NCBI GenBank assembly: GCA_019752635.1
Contig: JAIELX010000033.1
Coordinates: forward strand, 1-64,000
Origin: Candidatus Obscuribacterales bacterium
Lineage (GTDB): Bacteria; Cyanobacteriota; Vampirovibrionia; Obscuribacterales; Obscuribacteraceae
Length of the DNA: 64,000 nucleotides
Reading direction: 5' to 3'
Shown here: positions 52,255-62,052 of the stretch, in pieces
Position numbering within the stretch: position 1 is the first letter of the stretch
Layout of the letters: each line of letters starts with the position of its first letter
Notes under the pieces: generated by a model
Told to the model about the DNA's origin: nothing
Database searches by the model: none
What the model saw: the letters and a program-made list of their open reading frames with translations, nothing else
Translations under genes and position numbers: made by a program

Positions 52255-54120
52255 TTGGAAAGCGACATACCGGTAAGCACAAACACGCAGATCATAGCTC
52301 CGGACACACTGCTGGAGGGAAGATTCCGCATCGTCTCTCTCATCGCTAGCGGCGGTATGGCAACTGTTTACTTAGCGGAACACCAGACACTACAGGAAAA
52401 GGTCGCAGTCAAAATACTCGACAGAGGTCTAACTGAGTCAGGCACGGAACTACAACGGTTCAAACACGAAGCAAAGACTCTTCAACGAATTGCGCATCGC
52501 AACGTGGTACGGGTGCATTCGTTTGGGCTCACCGACGGCAAGCCATACATGGTTATGGAATACATCGACGGAAAACCGTTGGACAAGGAGCTCAAGGAAA
52601 ACGGAAGATTGGAACTCAACCGTGTACTTGCGATTTTCAAAGAAGTTTGCGCCGGACTGCAAGCCGCTCACGACGAACAAATCATGCATCGCGATCTCAA
52701 ACCGAGCAATATTCTCTTAGCAAACGACTGCGTAAAATTGGTTGATTTCGGAATCGCAAAACCAACAAGCGCCTCACAAATCCAACAGCAGTATACTGCG
52801 ACGGGGGTCCTCACCGGAACACCTCTGTACATGAGCCCGGAGCGATGCAAGTCGTTACCCGAAGATAGTCGCTCAGACATTTACTCTCTTGGCTGCGTGT
52901 TGTTTGAATGCCTCACGGGACAGCCGCCATTCTCAGGTGAAAGTCCACTTTCGGTCTTGTCGCAGCAACTAAACGACGAAGCGACGGTACCAGCTCAATT
53001 TCGCGCGACATCTCCGATCTGGGCCGTTGTCCGAAGATGCATGGCGAAAAAGCCGGAAGGCCGCTACGCCAGCGCAGCCGAGTTAGCCGCAGCCCTGAGC
53101 AAGATCGAAACAGGAGAAGAACCGGATCCCTTAATCAAGATTCCAGCGCAATACAAAAGCAGTCCCCCAACAGTTTTTTATCTTATCGCCGGTCTGTTAG
53201 TAGTTTGCGTTTTCTGCATCGGAACGATAGTCCTAGATCCGCGCCGTTCGACTGTCGCGGTAACGGCCTCGAAAGCGTCAACTCCAACGAGCTACTACCA
53301 TCAGTTCAGCACCAAAACCGAATTGCCACCGCGTCCGAATGATGTTTCCAAGGAATACTACAGCCGAGTTGCGGTAGCAATGAAAGGCGCCCCTGCTCAT
53401 GAGCAAACCATCATGAACGTCGGCTACTCGAACAAGACCGAACATGCATTCCTCAACTTCGCACTAGCAAACTACTTCGCCCACAGAGCGACACAAGCTT
53501 GCGAAGCAGGCAACTACGACATGGCAAACGGCTTGTTTGCCGATACGTTCCAAAAGTTAAGCTCGTGCCCGCAGAGCGAGATTCTCGACCTCGCGCTCGC
53601 AGACGTGCTCACAAGAGAAGCAAACATGTACCTCTATACTGACAGGGCGGAGGAAGCGACTCCTGTCTTTTCTCGAGCACTGAAACACCTTCGTAATGGA
53701 CACCAAGACAAAGACAATGTACTTTCAGCTCCAGGACCTCAGAGAGAATTCAACCTTGCTATAACGCAAGCAAGCTATGCGGCAAACCTATACAAACGTG
53801 CTTCGTTACTGGGATCGACCGACGAAAGACAATCTGAATTCCTGAAGGCTCAGGCACGGGAAAATGTTGAGAATGCTGAAAACATACTAGACAGATTATC
53901 GAAAACTTTTCCGGTTAGCCAAGCTCAACTTCGTGAAAGCGAGAGCTTATTTGAGAGGTTATTTCCTGCCGAGATTCGCGCAGTCAAGAACAAGGACGAT
54001 AGGATGAACGGCGCAGAGCAAAAGAAGCGCGTGCAGAACAGGCACTATAAGAAGCTCCGAAAAGCTTTGCGCTCATTTACTTCAGAAGTAGATACCGGAG
54101 AAAAAGAAAAGAGCCAATAG
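52255..54120 (+). CDS. Membrane-anchored Ser/Thr protein kinase (PknB type)
   Basis: 621 residues from TTG 52255, with AAGGA six bases upstream. Kinase domain at about residues 24-290: SGGMATVY, Lys53 (VAVKIL), HRDLKPSN (145-152), DFG (164-166), GTPLYMSPER and RSDIYSLGCVLFECLTGQPP. A single membrane helix (FYLIAGLLVVCVFCIGTIVL) lies near residues 307-327. The remaining 290 residues are outside, helical and TPR-like (ANGLFADTFQKLSSCPQSEI). All key catalytic residues are present. It is the intact reference for the altered kinase at 43866. Confidence 0.93.
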   Translation: MESDIPVSTNTQIIAPDTLLEGRFRIVSLIASGGMATVYLAEHQTLQEKVAVKILDRGLTESGTELQRFKHEAKTLQRIAHRNVVRVHSFGLTDGKPYMVMEYIDGKPLDKELKENGRLELNRVLAIFKEVCAGLQAAHDEQIMHRDLKPSNILLANDCVKLVDFGIAKPTSASQIQQQYTATGVLTGTPLYMSPERCKSLPEDSRSDIYSLGCVLFECLTGQPPFSGESPLSVLSQQLNDEATVPAQFRATSPIWAVVRRCMAKKPEGRYASAAELAAALSKIETGEEPDPLIKIPAQYKSSPPTVFYLIAGLLVVCVFCIGTIVLDPRRSTVAVTASKASTPTSYYHQFSTKTELPPRPNDVSKEYYSRVAVAMKGAPAHEQTIMNVGYSNKTEHAFLNFALANYFAHRATQACEAGNYDMANGLFADTFQKLSSCPQSEILDLALADVLTREANMYLYTDRAEEATPVFSRALKHLRNGHQDKDNVLSAPGPQREFNLAITQASYAANLYKRASLLGSTDERQSEFLKAQARENVENAENILDRLSKTFPVSQAQLRESESLFERLFPAEIRAVKNKDDRMNGAEQKKRVQNRHYKKLRKALRSFTSEVDTGEKEKSQ

Positions 54121-54348
54121 TGGCCTTATGATATGCTCGCCTTTGTCGTGCGACAGCTTCATTTCATGCACTCATGGCTCTTAAACAGAGACTACATCAA
54201 CCCTTTCCAACACGTCAGTTGAACGCGAGCTACAATTCGACGCCCGCTTCAAAATTGCCGGCAGTACGCCAACTGGCTGAAGCTTAATCGTACATCGCCT
54301 TGGCGAGAAAAGCTTTCAAGGGAGTAGCCGGAGTTTGGCAAAGCAAGT

Positions 54349-54620
54349 ATGCTGGAAGTTGATGGACTGTGTAGCGCCTCTCTCCCCGGAAATGCTTTCA
54401 GCATGGAAGACGAAAGTCCTAAGGTTAATGTCGTTCCTGAACTAACAGAAACTCGCATTGAGCTCGTCGAGCAACCTTCGCCAGATGAATCGGACCGCGC
54501 GGAAGAGAAACAGCCAACCGCAAGTGCCAGTTGTGTACTCGTCCGTCGATTTCATTTGATTGACGAAATAGGCAGCGGTGCCTGGAGCAAGGTTTACAGT
54601 GCGAAGGATACCCGGCTCAA
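54349..54620 (+). pseudogene. N-terminal kinase remnant
   Basis: The frame from ATG 54349 encodes a polar acidic lead and then RFHLIDEIGSGAWSKVYSAK followed by DTRLN. This is the first two strands and Gly loop of a Hanks kinase. After about 54620 the frame no longer resembles a kinase and ends at 54738. The catalytic domain is absent, so a deletion or rearrangement removed it. Confidence 0.7.
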
Positions 54621-54851
54621 CAACAAACCTTCGATGACCGCATCGCGAAGAGAATTGAGCTGGATCAGCCACTATGGTGGATGGAGAGTCATAAGTCTTA
54701 TCAGCTCAAAATGCATGAAGGCAAAATCTATGCAGTGAGCAACGTGCTGGAGATTCCAGGTTCGCCCGGTCCTTCAGGAGAGCTTTACGTGATTGACCCG
54801 ACGAACGGTCACGTGGCTCTTACCACAACCCTGCCGCGCAACACGGACTAA
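54621..54851 (+). pseudogene. C-terminal remnant of a second gene in another frame
   Basis: A different frame from the kinase remnant carries clearly protein-like sequence: RIAKRIELDQPLWWMESHKS, LKMHEGKIYAVSNVLEIP, GELYVIDPTNGHVALTTTLP and a TAA at 54849-54851. It resembles a blade of a beta-propeller or quinoprotein-like protein (K-I-Y-A-V ... L-Y-V-I-D-P-x-x-G). It lacks its own start and ribosome binding site. It is the 3' end left after the rearrangement, not recognised as any named family. Confidence 0.5.
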
Positions 54852-54934
54852 CGGGAGCACAGGCTCCGGACCTACGTAGTTCCCCCAATGATCTCCCGCA
54901 CATATCCGGTATCCTCAGAGCAGAGGATTACACC

Positions 54935-56236
54935 GTGGAACGATCGAACCTGCTAGATTCTGCCCTGCCTTGCAGCAGCAGCAGTGGCGAAAACGAATCC
55001 GTCGGAGAGAAGCTCCGGCGAGAAGCTGTTTTAGTGCTTTCAGGAATCGGCGGCGGTTTCGTCGACGCAGCCTGCGAGTCGGTCAAGTCGACTCACATAA
55101 GCGAAACAGCGGCAAAAGTGGCGCTCGGAGTTTGTATCGGCGCCGGACTGGCATACTTGTCCAAAGGCAACTCGCTTTGCAAAACCAGCGTGCAAGTTTT
55201 TGGAGGCGTAGCCCTCGGTTCATTTGCGAACGATGTTCTTCTCAACGCAAAGTCCGTTGGCGGCGCGTTATCCGACACCTGGCAGTCGGACGAGAACTGG
55301 AATCGCAACCTCACGACTATGAAACGTACAGCCGGTCAATTCGCATTTGATACCGCGCTTATGACCGCCGCTGGTATCACCGGCGGCGCGCTGCAGCCAA
55401 AACTTTCGACCATGTTTAGACGCCCGTCAGCCCCTGTATTGGAGCTAGCACCAATTGAAGGACTGGCGGTGAGAGACCCGGCCCACCAGCTAGGATTTCC
55501 GCACCAGGCAGACGCCATGGCAATCTTGCCAACAATGAAACAGAATGGCAAGATTACAATCGACATGTACGGTGCCAATACTGTTGAGGCGCAGCTTGCA
55601 ACCAGATACGGTGAGAGCATCGTCAGAGTCGAAGTCTTGCCCGCCAAAGGTGATCTGCCATTTCTGGGCTCCGGATTCTTCGTTGCCAAAGACGGCACCA
55701 TCGCAACCTGCTTCCATGTCATTGAGTCAACAAGTGGCGTAGGCGCAACGTGCAAGATCAACATGGGTGGCAAGACACTGAACGCACGAGTACGGAGTAT
55801 TGATACGGCAAATGACCTGGCATTGCTAAAAGTCGACGGCTTGGCGCCGGAAGCAATACAACCTTTGCCGCTCGCTCGTAGCACGGCTAGTTTAGCTGCA
55901 GAAGAAGGAACCCTAACTTTAGGATACAGCGGCTCCAACTGTCTGGTGGCATCTCCAGGTAAGATTGACATAGCAGCACTCAGATTCCAGGAAATGCCCA
56001 AAAGTCTTGGCGGATCACCAGAGGCAACATTCGTCTCCATGTTTGGCCGTACCGATGGCGGCGGTTCCGGCGGACCGGTCTTTAACGCGGCGACAGGCGA
56101 GGTAATCGGTGTGCATTGCGCAAGCAACCATTCCAGTTTGACATTCGCAAGACCCTCCGAAGCTCTGCAGCACTTGATGTCAAAACCGGCAGGTTACAAA
56201 ACTACAGTGCTTTCTCCGTCGGTCAAAGGCTCCTGA
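54935..56236 (+). CDS. Trypsin-like (S1C/HtrA-type) serine protease with hydrophobic N-terminal module
   Basis: 433 residues from GTG 54935. Residues about 25-160 are the Ala/Gly-rich module shared with the 2498 protein, ending DTWQSDENWNRNLTTM. The protease domain covers about 222-425: GSGFFVAKDGTIATCFHVIE (His261), TANDLALLKVDG (Asp294) and GGGSGGPVFNAATGEVIGVH (Ser378), with the HtrA-type G-x-S-G-G-P. No PDZ domain is present. The module may place the enzyme in or across a membrane. The catalytic triad is complete. Confidence 0.85.
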   Translation: MERSNLLDSALPCSSSSGENESVGEKLRREAVLVLSGIGGGFVDAACESVKSTHISETAAKVALGVCIGAGLAYLSKGNSLCKTSVQVFGGVALGSFANDVLLNAKSVGGALSDTWQSDENWNRNLTTMKRTAGQFAFDTALMTAAGITGGALQPKLSTMFRRPSAPVLELAPIEGLAVRDPAHQLGFPHQADAMAILPTMKQNGKITIDMYGANTVEAQLATRYGESIVRVEVLPAKGDLPFLGSGFFVAKDGTIATCFHVIESTSGVGATCKINMGGKTLNARVRSIDTANDLALLKVDGLAPEAIQPLPLARSTASLAAEEGTLTLGYSGSNCLVASPGKIDIAALRFQEMPKSLGGSPEATFVSMFGRTDGGGSGGPVFNAATGEVIGVHCASNHSSLTFARPSEALQHLMSKPAGYKTTVLSPSVKGS

Positions 56237-56251
56237 CCAGGCTTCTGCGTA

Positions 56252-57202
56252 CTAGTAACCTCTAACGCGGTCGACTTGTCCTTCCAGCCTCTTGCCTGCA
56301 ACAAACAGTTCAAAATTCTTCACGAAGCAACGCGCAATGTCCGCCGGAAGGCTTGGTCCAGCGACGTGAGGCGTCACCGTGCAATTCGGTAAATCCCAAT
56401 AAGCACTGTTTTCAGGTAACGGTTCCTCCGGAAACACGTCCAGCACAGCTCCGCCGATTCGTTGCTCTCGAAGAAGTTTGATTAGCGCTTCATCGTCAAT
56501 CAACGCTCCACGACCGACGTTGATGAGCAAACAATTTGACCGTAAACACGACAGAACTCGCTCATCGAACATTCCTTTCGTCGACGGCGTACTCGGCAGC
56601 ATCAAAACCAGTACATCCAACTCAGCCACAAATTCCATTACCCGCTCGGTGGAAAACATTTGACTGGCGCAACGATGCGCGCGACCATCCCGATTCATGC
56701 CCCGGACGTCCATACCGAATGACTTTGCCACCAAAGCGATGTCGGTGCCTATGTCGCCCATTCCGGCGATGCCCATGCACTGCCCTGCAAGCAGTTCAAT
56801 CTGGTACGGCGACCAGCGGTGCAATCGCTGTAGATCTCTGGCTCCAAGCAAGTTGATCCGTTGGGCAAGTAGATTTCCGAACACGTAATGACTGATGTAA
56901 GGTCCAAATATTCCAACGGGTTTAGATATGACCACGCCTTCGGGAATAGGCGCGCTAACAAGTCGTTCAACACCAGCCCACATGGACTGAATCCAGCGCA
57001 ACTTTCCTGCCGATTCGTAAACAGAGGGATTTAAATGGACACCAAATACAATATCAGCATCACCAATAGATGCTCGGGCCTCCTCCTCGGTTCGACAGAC
57101 TGAAAGCTTTACTGGCAGCTGCGCAGCCTCAACCAGAGCGGCATACTCATCCAGTTCCCGAGTTCGGTCCGAATAAAGTAGAACTTGGTAGCTATCAGGC
57201 AT
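56252..57202 (-). CDS. D-2-hydroxyacid dehydrogenase
   Basis: 316 residues, family-typical length. Rossmann motif GIAGMGDIGTDIA, catalytic Arg in LINVGRGALIDDEAL, Glu in VFPEEPLPE and His in VTPHVAGPS. These match NAD(P)-dependent D-isomer-specific 2-hydroxyacid dehydrogenases, which reduce a 2-oxoacid such as glyoxylate, hydroxypyruvate or pyruvate. The substrate is not determinable here. Confidence 0.9.
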   Translation of the reverse strand: MPDSYQVLLYSDRTRELDEYAALVEAAQLPVKLSVCRTEEEARASIGDADIVFGVHLNPSVYESAGKLRWIQSMWAGVERLVSAPIPEGVVISKPVGIFGPYISHYVFGNLLAQRINLLGARDLQRLHRWSPYQIELLAGQCMGIAGMGDIGTDIALVAKSFGMDVRGMNRDGRAHRCASQMFSTERVMEFVAELDVLVLMLPSTPSTKGMFDERVLSCLRSNCLLINVGRGALIDDEALIKLLREQRIGGAVLDVFPEEPLPENSAYWDLPNCTVTPHVAGPSLPADIARCFVKNFELFVAGKRLEGQVDRVRGY

Positions 57203-57225
57203 ACCGCGCCACTCCGCAAATCAAT

Positions 57226-57615
57226 TTACACTTCTGCTTTTTCTTGAGAGCGCGGGTCGTCTGCAAGCATAACAACCATCAATCGATCCTTAATCCCTGC
57301 CAGCACCATTTCCCGAAGGTTATCTTCGTTAGGCTGCTTCCAGGCATCGGTATGCTTGAGGATTGCCTCCAAATTGGAGGGATCGTCCGGGTTGATCAGA
57401 TTGTCGATGTTCTTGAAGCTTCGCTGGTCCGACTCAGTCGACCTAATCTCGTGAATGATCAGAAACAACAGAAACTCGTACTCAAGCGCTTCTGTTCCGA
57501 GATCGTCTTCGGTCGTGGAAATGATTATTACTTGAGCGAGATGCTCTGCGTCAAGCGGACCGATGGCGCGCTGGAGGGCCTTGTGGAATAGCATTGGGCT
57601 CTGACTTCCAGTCAT
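57226..57615 (-). CDS. Hypothetical cytoplasmic protein
   Basis: 129 residues. ATG 57615 with GGAG six bases upstream. Helical and acidic (GTEALEYEFLLFLIIHEIRS, NPDDPSNLEAILKHTDAWKQ). It precedes the dehydrogenase gene on the same strand, 23 bases apart. No family recognised. Confidence 0.65.
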   Translation of the reverse strand: MTGSQSPMLFHKALQRAIGPLDAEHLAQVIIISTTEDDLGTEALEYEFLLFLIIHEIRSTESDQRSFKNIDNLINPDDPSNLEAILKHTDAWKQPNEDNLREMVLAGIKDRLMVVMLADDPRSQEKAEV

Positions 57616-57699
57616 TTGTTGCTCCAGTCTCGTTACCGTCCGCCTGCCCGGCGGGACAGCTCGCCAAGATCATAGCAACTTATCGGTCAGATGTGCACC

Positions 57700-58041
57700 T
57701 TACATCCAGCCACCTCCGCGTGACACGGAAGAAGGATCGTTGAAGACTCTTCCACGTACGCTTGCAGGATAGCTGGACCAGAGGAGTTTGGTGTTATCTT
57801 TCGTGGCAGCTTCCAAAATTCCGACCACAACATTTTGCTTGGCTCCCTGCACAACTACAGACTCCAACCCAAATAATCCAACTTCAGACTGAATAGTGTT
57901 AACGGGTCGCGCGCTCGCACTCGGCATCAAGGACGCACCATAGGCGGCCGCCACTGACGGAAGCATTTGCACGAACACTGCTGCAAAAAAGCTGGTAATC
58001 GCCACAGCTTTCACCCCTCTAGAGAACTCACACTTGGTCAT
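57700..58041 (-). CDS. Small secreted protein
   Basis: 113 residues from ATG 58041, with GGAGG seven bases upstream, which decides this start over the longer frame from 58167. A signal peptide (AVAITSFFAAVFVQMLPSVA, cleaved near AAYGA) is followed by a hydrophobic/beta segment (VGLFGLESVVVQGAKQNVVV) and a Ser/Arg/Gly C-terminus. It lies 16 bases after the polytopic membrane protein and may be co-transcribed with it. Confidence 0.7.
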   Translation of the reverse strand: MTKCEFSRGVKAVAITSFFAAVFVQMLPSVAAAYGASLMPSASARPVNTIQSEVGLFGLESVVVQGAKQNVVVGILEAATKDNTKLLWSSYPASVRGRVFNDPSSVSRGGGWM

Positions 58042-58057
58042 TGAACTGCCTCCATTT

Positions 58058-59407
58058 TTACTGCGGTCGCCAGACCACTCGGTCGGCAAAATAGTGGATG
58101 TAGAACACAAAAATCGATAACTCAACGGATAGAGTTTGACTGAGACCAGTTGTCCCCTCTCCAACAAGGAGCGGAAGAAATAGCACTAACACAGTGGCGG
58201 TCTGAATGGGAATCGCCATTCTGAAGAACTCCCAGACATTGCGCCCCTTGCTCAACGAGACACCGTCCACCGCTAGCTCCGCGCGTTTGACAGACCAGGC
58301 CACCGACCAGTGCTGCGTTGCGTGGAAGAACAGCGGCACAAATAACCAGACAAACAACAATTCTTTTAACGGCAACAATAGCCAGATCGCCAGGTTGCAC
58401 CAGATAGCTGCGGTGCCGACAGGTAGCCATTCCTTCCTGATAAAACCGCGATGCAAATAGTAGAGAGCAGTTGCCCACACAAAGGTAAGGGCACCACCAA
58501 TCGAAGCAGTGCGAATATATCCTAGAAGAGTCAAAAGCTCCGCCCCCCCGCTCGTCGCGCCAAAAGGAGCAGCTATTGTGCAGGCACCGGCCAACACAAG
58601 GAACCAGGTAGTGATTGACAGGCCAAGGCGCTCACCGAAACCGAACTTGTACCCGGCCTTGCCACAGTAGATCATGCTGATTGCTTTTGCCTGCGCACAT
58701 ACATGCTGCATCAGCACAACGGGAAAGAAAGTGAATCCCAGGGAAAACACGGCCGAAAGCGCGCTGAGCCACACAGGTGCAATTAAAGTGAGGTCTCTGT
58801 CAAAATGCACCGCTAGGTCTGTTATGACGGCCGCGTACAGAAACCAGAAAGGAAGCCGGGCCACAAAATACGACTTCTTGCGATTTCGAATCGCCGTAAA
58901 GTATCGAATGATCGAGGTAAACTGGTGCGATTCACCGAGCACAAGTGAAGCGACAACAAATGCCAGACTGAACGCTTGCGGCGTGGCCCCGGACTCAACG
59001 GGTAGAGCCGATGTCGCCTGCACAATTTCACTCGGTACAACCGGTGGTACAGGCGTCGCACCGAAAACCAGAGAAGCAGCCAATCCCAGAATCCACGGCG
59101 CAAAGCCGCAGACAAAGAGAAGATCGAACCATTCCGATACTATCCATCGAGATCTCGGCGCGGGTATCTCCGCTGGCGGCTGAAGGTCAGTCTCCGCAGG
59201 CACCACCTGATCCGACGATCCTATTAGAGGGGTAACTGCAGCACTTTCATCAGCCGCTGTTGACGTCCCTGTTGGTTCAGCAAATGGAATCCCGGCGTAT
59301 TCCTTAAGCTGCGATGGCTCGGACCGTGACAAAACGCGCAGCTCATCAGCCAACGGGCCTTTGAACCTTTTCACGTGCGACAAATCCGAAGCTAGACGAA
59401 TCGACAC
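58058..59407 (-). CDS. Polytopic membrane protein with His motifs
   Basis: 449 residues from GTG 59407, with GAGGTG six bases upstream. A cytoplasmic acidic N-terminus of about 90 residues is followed by about nine membrane helices. Conserved-looking polar motifs inside or near helices: VLGESHQFTSIIRYF, FHATQHWSVAWSVK and FYIHYFADRVVWR at the end. The last matches an H-Y-x-x-D-x-x-(I/V)-W-R ending I recall from uncharacterised bacterial membrane enzymes. His residues could hold metal. No transporter family recognised. Confidence 0.75.
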   Translation of the reverse strand: MSIRLASDLSHVKRFKGPLADELRVLSRSEPSQLKEYAGIPFAEPTGTSTAADESAAVTPLIGSSDQVVPAETDLQPPAEIPAPRSRWIVSEWFDLLFVCGFAPWILGLAASLVFGATPVPPVVPSEIVQATSALPVESGATPQAFSLAFVVASLVLGESHQFTSIIRYFTAIRNRKKSYFVARLPFWFLYAAVITDLAVHFDRDLTLIAPVWLSALSAVFSLGFTFFPVVLMQHVCAQAKAISMIYCGKAGYKFGFGERLGLSITTWFLVLAGACTIAAPFGATSGGAELLTLLGYIRTASIGGALTFVWATALYYLHRGFIRKEWLPVGTAAIWCNLAIWLLLPLKELLFVWLFVPLFFHATQHWSVAWSVKRAELAVDGVSLSKGRNVWEFFRMAIPIQTATVLVLFLPLLVGEGTTGLSQTLSVELSIFVFYIHYFADRVVWRPQ

Positions 59408-59805
59408 CTAGCGCACCTCAAACCATTCCGACAGGAGCAATATCATCATTTCATCAGAGTGTCCTGCCTCAGGAAAGCCCCTAAGGTAATGAAAGAACCG
59501 TGACAAAAGTCTTGTCGCGGTTCGGAACTGTAGTTTCACTAGTTGCGTTCCGTTGACCGCTGGAAGGCTAGCGCTCTCGGGAGCCGCTGCAGGCGAGTCG
59601 CATGGCGCCCAACGCTTGGCTTTCTCGATGCTCGAAGTGTAGTGTCGCGCCAAGGGCATTTCCAGTCAGCGGATCCCGGGAACGCCCACGCCCCGTGGGC
59701 ACATGAAACGCTGTCATCGGTCTTGGCGAACAAGAGGAAATCTCCGGGATCCGCTGTAGGCAAATGTCGAATTCTTCTAAGTCCAGAGGCTACTTCACGG
59801 CCTTC
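59408..59805. other. Intergenic region containing a spaced inverted repeat
   Basis: About 400 bases between the transglycosylase and the membrane-protein gene, both on the minus strand. An 83-residue open frame ends directly before the GTG at 59407, but its first half is poor in protein character. The inverted repeat at 59667-59756 is listed separately. Confidence 0.5.
59667..59756. repeat. Spaced 13-bp inverted repeat with inner hairpin
   Basis: cagcggatcccgg (59667-59679) and ccgggatccgctg (59744-59756) are exact complements, 64 bases apart. Between them, gcccacg-ccc-cgtgggc (about 59683-59699) forms a perfect seven-base-pair hairpin. The arrangement is like a small non-coding mobile repeat or a structured RNA. 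No direct repeat of a target site is obvious. Confidence 0.6.
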
Positions 59806-62022
59806 CTAAGTGCCGGGCCGGTTAGCAGCATAGATGTGTTCGTAAGCCCAATAGCTACCAAACACTTTGCGCACATAGTCTCTTGTTTCGCGGAATGGAA
59901 TATTTTCAACGAACACGTCAAAGTCGGTTCCACCCGCCGCTGTGAACTTCTTCATCCACCCCTGCACCGCATTAGGTCCGCCGTTGTAGCTGGCTACAGC
60001 AAGAAGGCAGTTGCCGTTCATTCGCTTGATAGCGTACGCCAGATAGTCCGTTCCCAGCTTGATGTTGACTTCCGGAATAAGAATATCCTGTTGGCTTGAG
60101 AGCGGCACACCTATTCTCTTAGCTACACCATATGCGGTGCCAGGTAAAAGTTGCATGAGCCCTAAGGCGTTTGACCGGCTCAAAGCCTTGTAGTTGTATC
60201 GTGACTCTTCGCGCACCAACGCATGAACAAGCAGAGGGTCAACGCTCTTCTCACTTGCATTCTGAGCCACAAAGGGAGCAAATGCCAGTGGATAGGACAT
60301 TTCCCACACAGGCTGAGCCTTCGGAGAACCTGAGACATGCTTGCCAGCTGCGCCAATGGCACTCATGAGCGATCCATCCAATGCGAACAGCCATGAACGA
60401 ACACCCGGCGGAGCAGTGGCAGGTAGAATTTCCAAACATTCGTCATACTGTCCGAGTTTGGCTAGTATGGCGAACTCTTCACCGTATTTCTCTACCATCT
60501 CCGCTTCACTTTGAGCCAATTGAGGCTGAGGCCAGGTCCAATTTTTGTTCGGATGAGATCTATCCACGCGGGTAGTCCATCCCGCATCAATTTTAGTTGC
60601 CAGAGCTTTCAATCGGTGCTCGGATCGAAATGCATAATACGAATTCGGAAAACGCTGCACCGCAAGTTCGTAGGATTTTCGAGCTAGCGCTTTGTCGCCA
60701 AGCCGCTCGTAAAGCTTGCCCGACCAAAAGGCCAATCTGGCTGTGGCCTTTGTTTGCGGATACCGAATAATCGCATCGCGAGCCGTTTCCAGCGCTCGCG
60801 GATAGATTTGCTTATGTCCGTCGCGAACATCGTTCCAAAACAGCCACCAAGCCGATTCAGGCGCAAACTCGGAAGTCGGTGTGTTTTTCAGTAGCCTCTT
60901 AAAGTACGAGGCTGACTCTACAGGCGAGACACGCGTGCCGATATGCCACAAGGGAGCGTCGGCGTGCTTGGGATTAAGAGCCAGAATGTCTCGCCACAAC
61001 TGCGTGGTTTGATCGCGCGTCAGTGGGTTTGCCAGCTGCGTAGCAGCATTGACATAGTTTTTGCTCTCCGGATTCAGCTTAATGCCTTTGAGCAACATGG
61101 CTTTAGCCTCATCATATCGTTTGAGATTGGTCAAACAGATCGATTTGCTGAACGGTCGCACATCGGGGCCTGCCAGCTCCCATTGACTGAGAGCATCGCT
61201 CCACCTTCCGTTTGCGAAGTAGACCTGTCCGAGAGTCTCCCGATCGTCCGCGGTTGGAGCAAACAAGCCTTGCTTGGACAGTTGCTCCATGCGCGTTGCT
61301 ATGTTGATGGAAAATCGCCCGTTCGCACTCAGCCTGATGTATTCGCGAAAATAGCCAAGAATCTCTTCCAAACCTTCAGGTGACGGAGCAGCTTCGGTGC
61401 ACCGGGAAAGTTGCGCCTCAGCAAGATAGTAACCGCTTCCCAAAGCCTGAGGCGAGCCAGGGGATTCTTTTCTGATAGCCAGAAACAATGCATTCGCTTT
61501 GTCCAGCTCCTTGGACCGTGTAAATGATTGTGCGATGGCGTACTGTGCAAGAGTACGGGTTTTCTTACTTTTCGTTCGACCAATAATTGCTTCGCATGAC
61601 GAGCGCATGAGCTGCTCATCGTCAAGACGCGTCGCCAACTCGCACATCTGCCATTGGCAACGTTCAAAGAGCGGGGCGATCCCACTAGCTTCCTCATACA
61701 AGGCAATAATTTCCTTTGAATCAGCACCACCTGCGCCACCGACCTTAGAGGCACCGGTCCCTGTCAATTTTTTCTGCAATGCACGAGCAAGAACGTACGC
61801 AATTTCTCGTTTCTCGGCGTTGGAAACACCGGCATCATCATGCACAGACTTCAGGCGTGAGATGAACTCGTCGGCTGGCAGCAGAGTGCGCTCATTCAAC
61901 AATGACGGCAGAGCATTACTCGCAGCGAATGCAGCTCTTGTATCACCTTGACGGACATCAAGAACGGCAACAGTGACAGCAATCATGCTCGACAAAATCA
62001 GTCCGCTCAACAGCTTGTTCAT
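59806..62022 (-). CDS. Soluble lytic murein transglycosylase
   Basis: 738 residues with an exported N-terminus (LILSSMIAVTVAVLDV). A long superhelical TPR-like region (residues about 40-570) precedes an SLT catalytic domain from about residue 595: VHALVREESRYNYKALSRSN (catalytic Glu606), ALGLMQLLPGTAYG and AVASYNGGPNAV. This is the Slt70 layout. The enzyme cleaves the MurNAc-GlcNAc bond to a 1,6-anhydro product, used in wall turnover or secretion-channel assembly. Confidence 0.9.
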   Translation of the reverse strand: MNKLLSGLILSSMIAVTVAVLDVRQGDTRAAFAASNALPSLLNERTLLPADEFISRLKSVHDDAGVSNAEKREIAYVLARALQKKLTGTGASKVGGAGGADSKEIIALYEEASGIAPLFERCQWQMCELATRLDDEQLMRSSCEAIIGRTKSKKTRTLAQYAIAQSFTRSKELDKANALFLAIRKESPGSPQALGSGYYLAEAQLSRCTEAAPSPEGLEEILGYFREYIRLSANGRFSINIATRMEQLSKQGLFAPTADDRETLGQVYFANGRWSDALSQWELAGPDVRPFSKSICLTNLKRYDEAKAMLLKGIKLNPESKNYVNAATQLANPLTRDQTTQLWRDILALNPKHADAPLWHIGTRVSPVESASYFKRLLKNTPTSEFAPESAWWLFWNDVRDGHKQIYPRALETARDAIIRYPQTKATARLAFWSGKLYERLGDKALARKSYELAVQRFPNSYYAFRSEHRLKALATKIDAGWTTRVDRSHPNKNWTWPQPQLAQSEAEMVEKYGEEFAILAKLGQYDECLEILPATAPPGVRSWLFALDGSLMSAIGAAGKHVSGSPKAQPVWEMSYPLAFAPFVAQNASEKSVDPLLVHALVREESRYNYKALSRSNALGLMQLLPGTAYGVAKRIGVPLSSQQDILIPEVNIKLGTDYLAYAIKRMNGNCLLAVASYNGGPNAVQGWMKKFTAAGGTDFDVFVENIPFRETRDYVRKVFGSYWAYEHIYAANRPGT

Positions 62023-62052
62023 TCGATGTTCTCTAGCAGCTCCGGTAGTGTT

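Noticed and set aside
59411-59659. Minus-strand 83-residue frame abutting the GTG of the polytopic membrane protein
   Set aside because: The junction is tight, but the first half overlaps the inverted-repeat region and lacks protein character.
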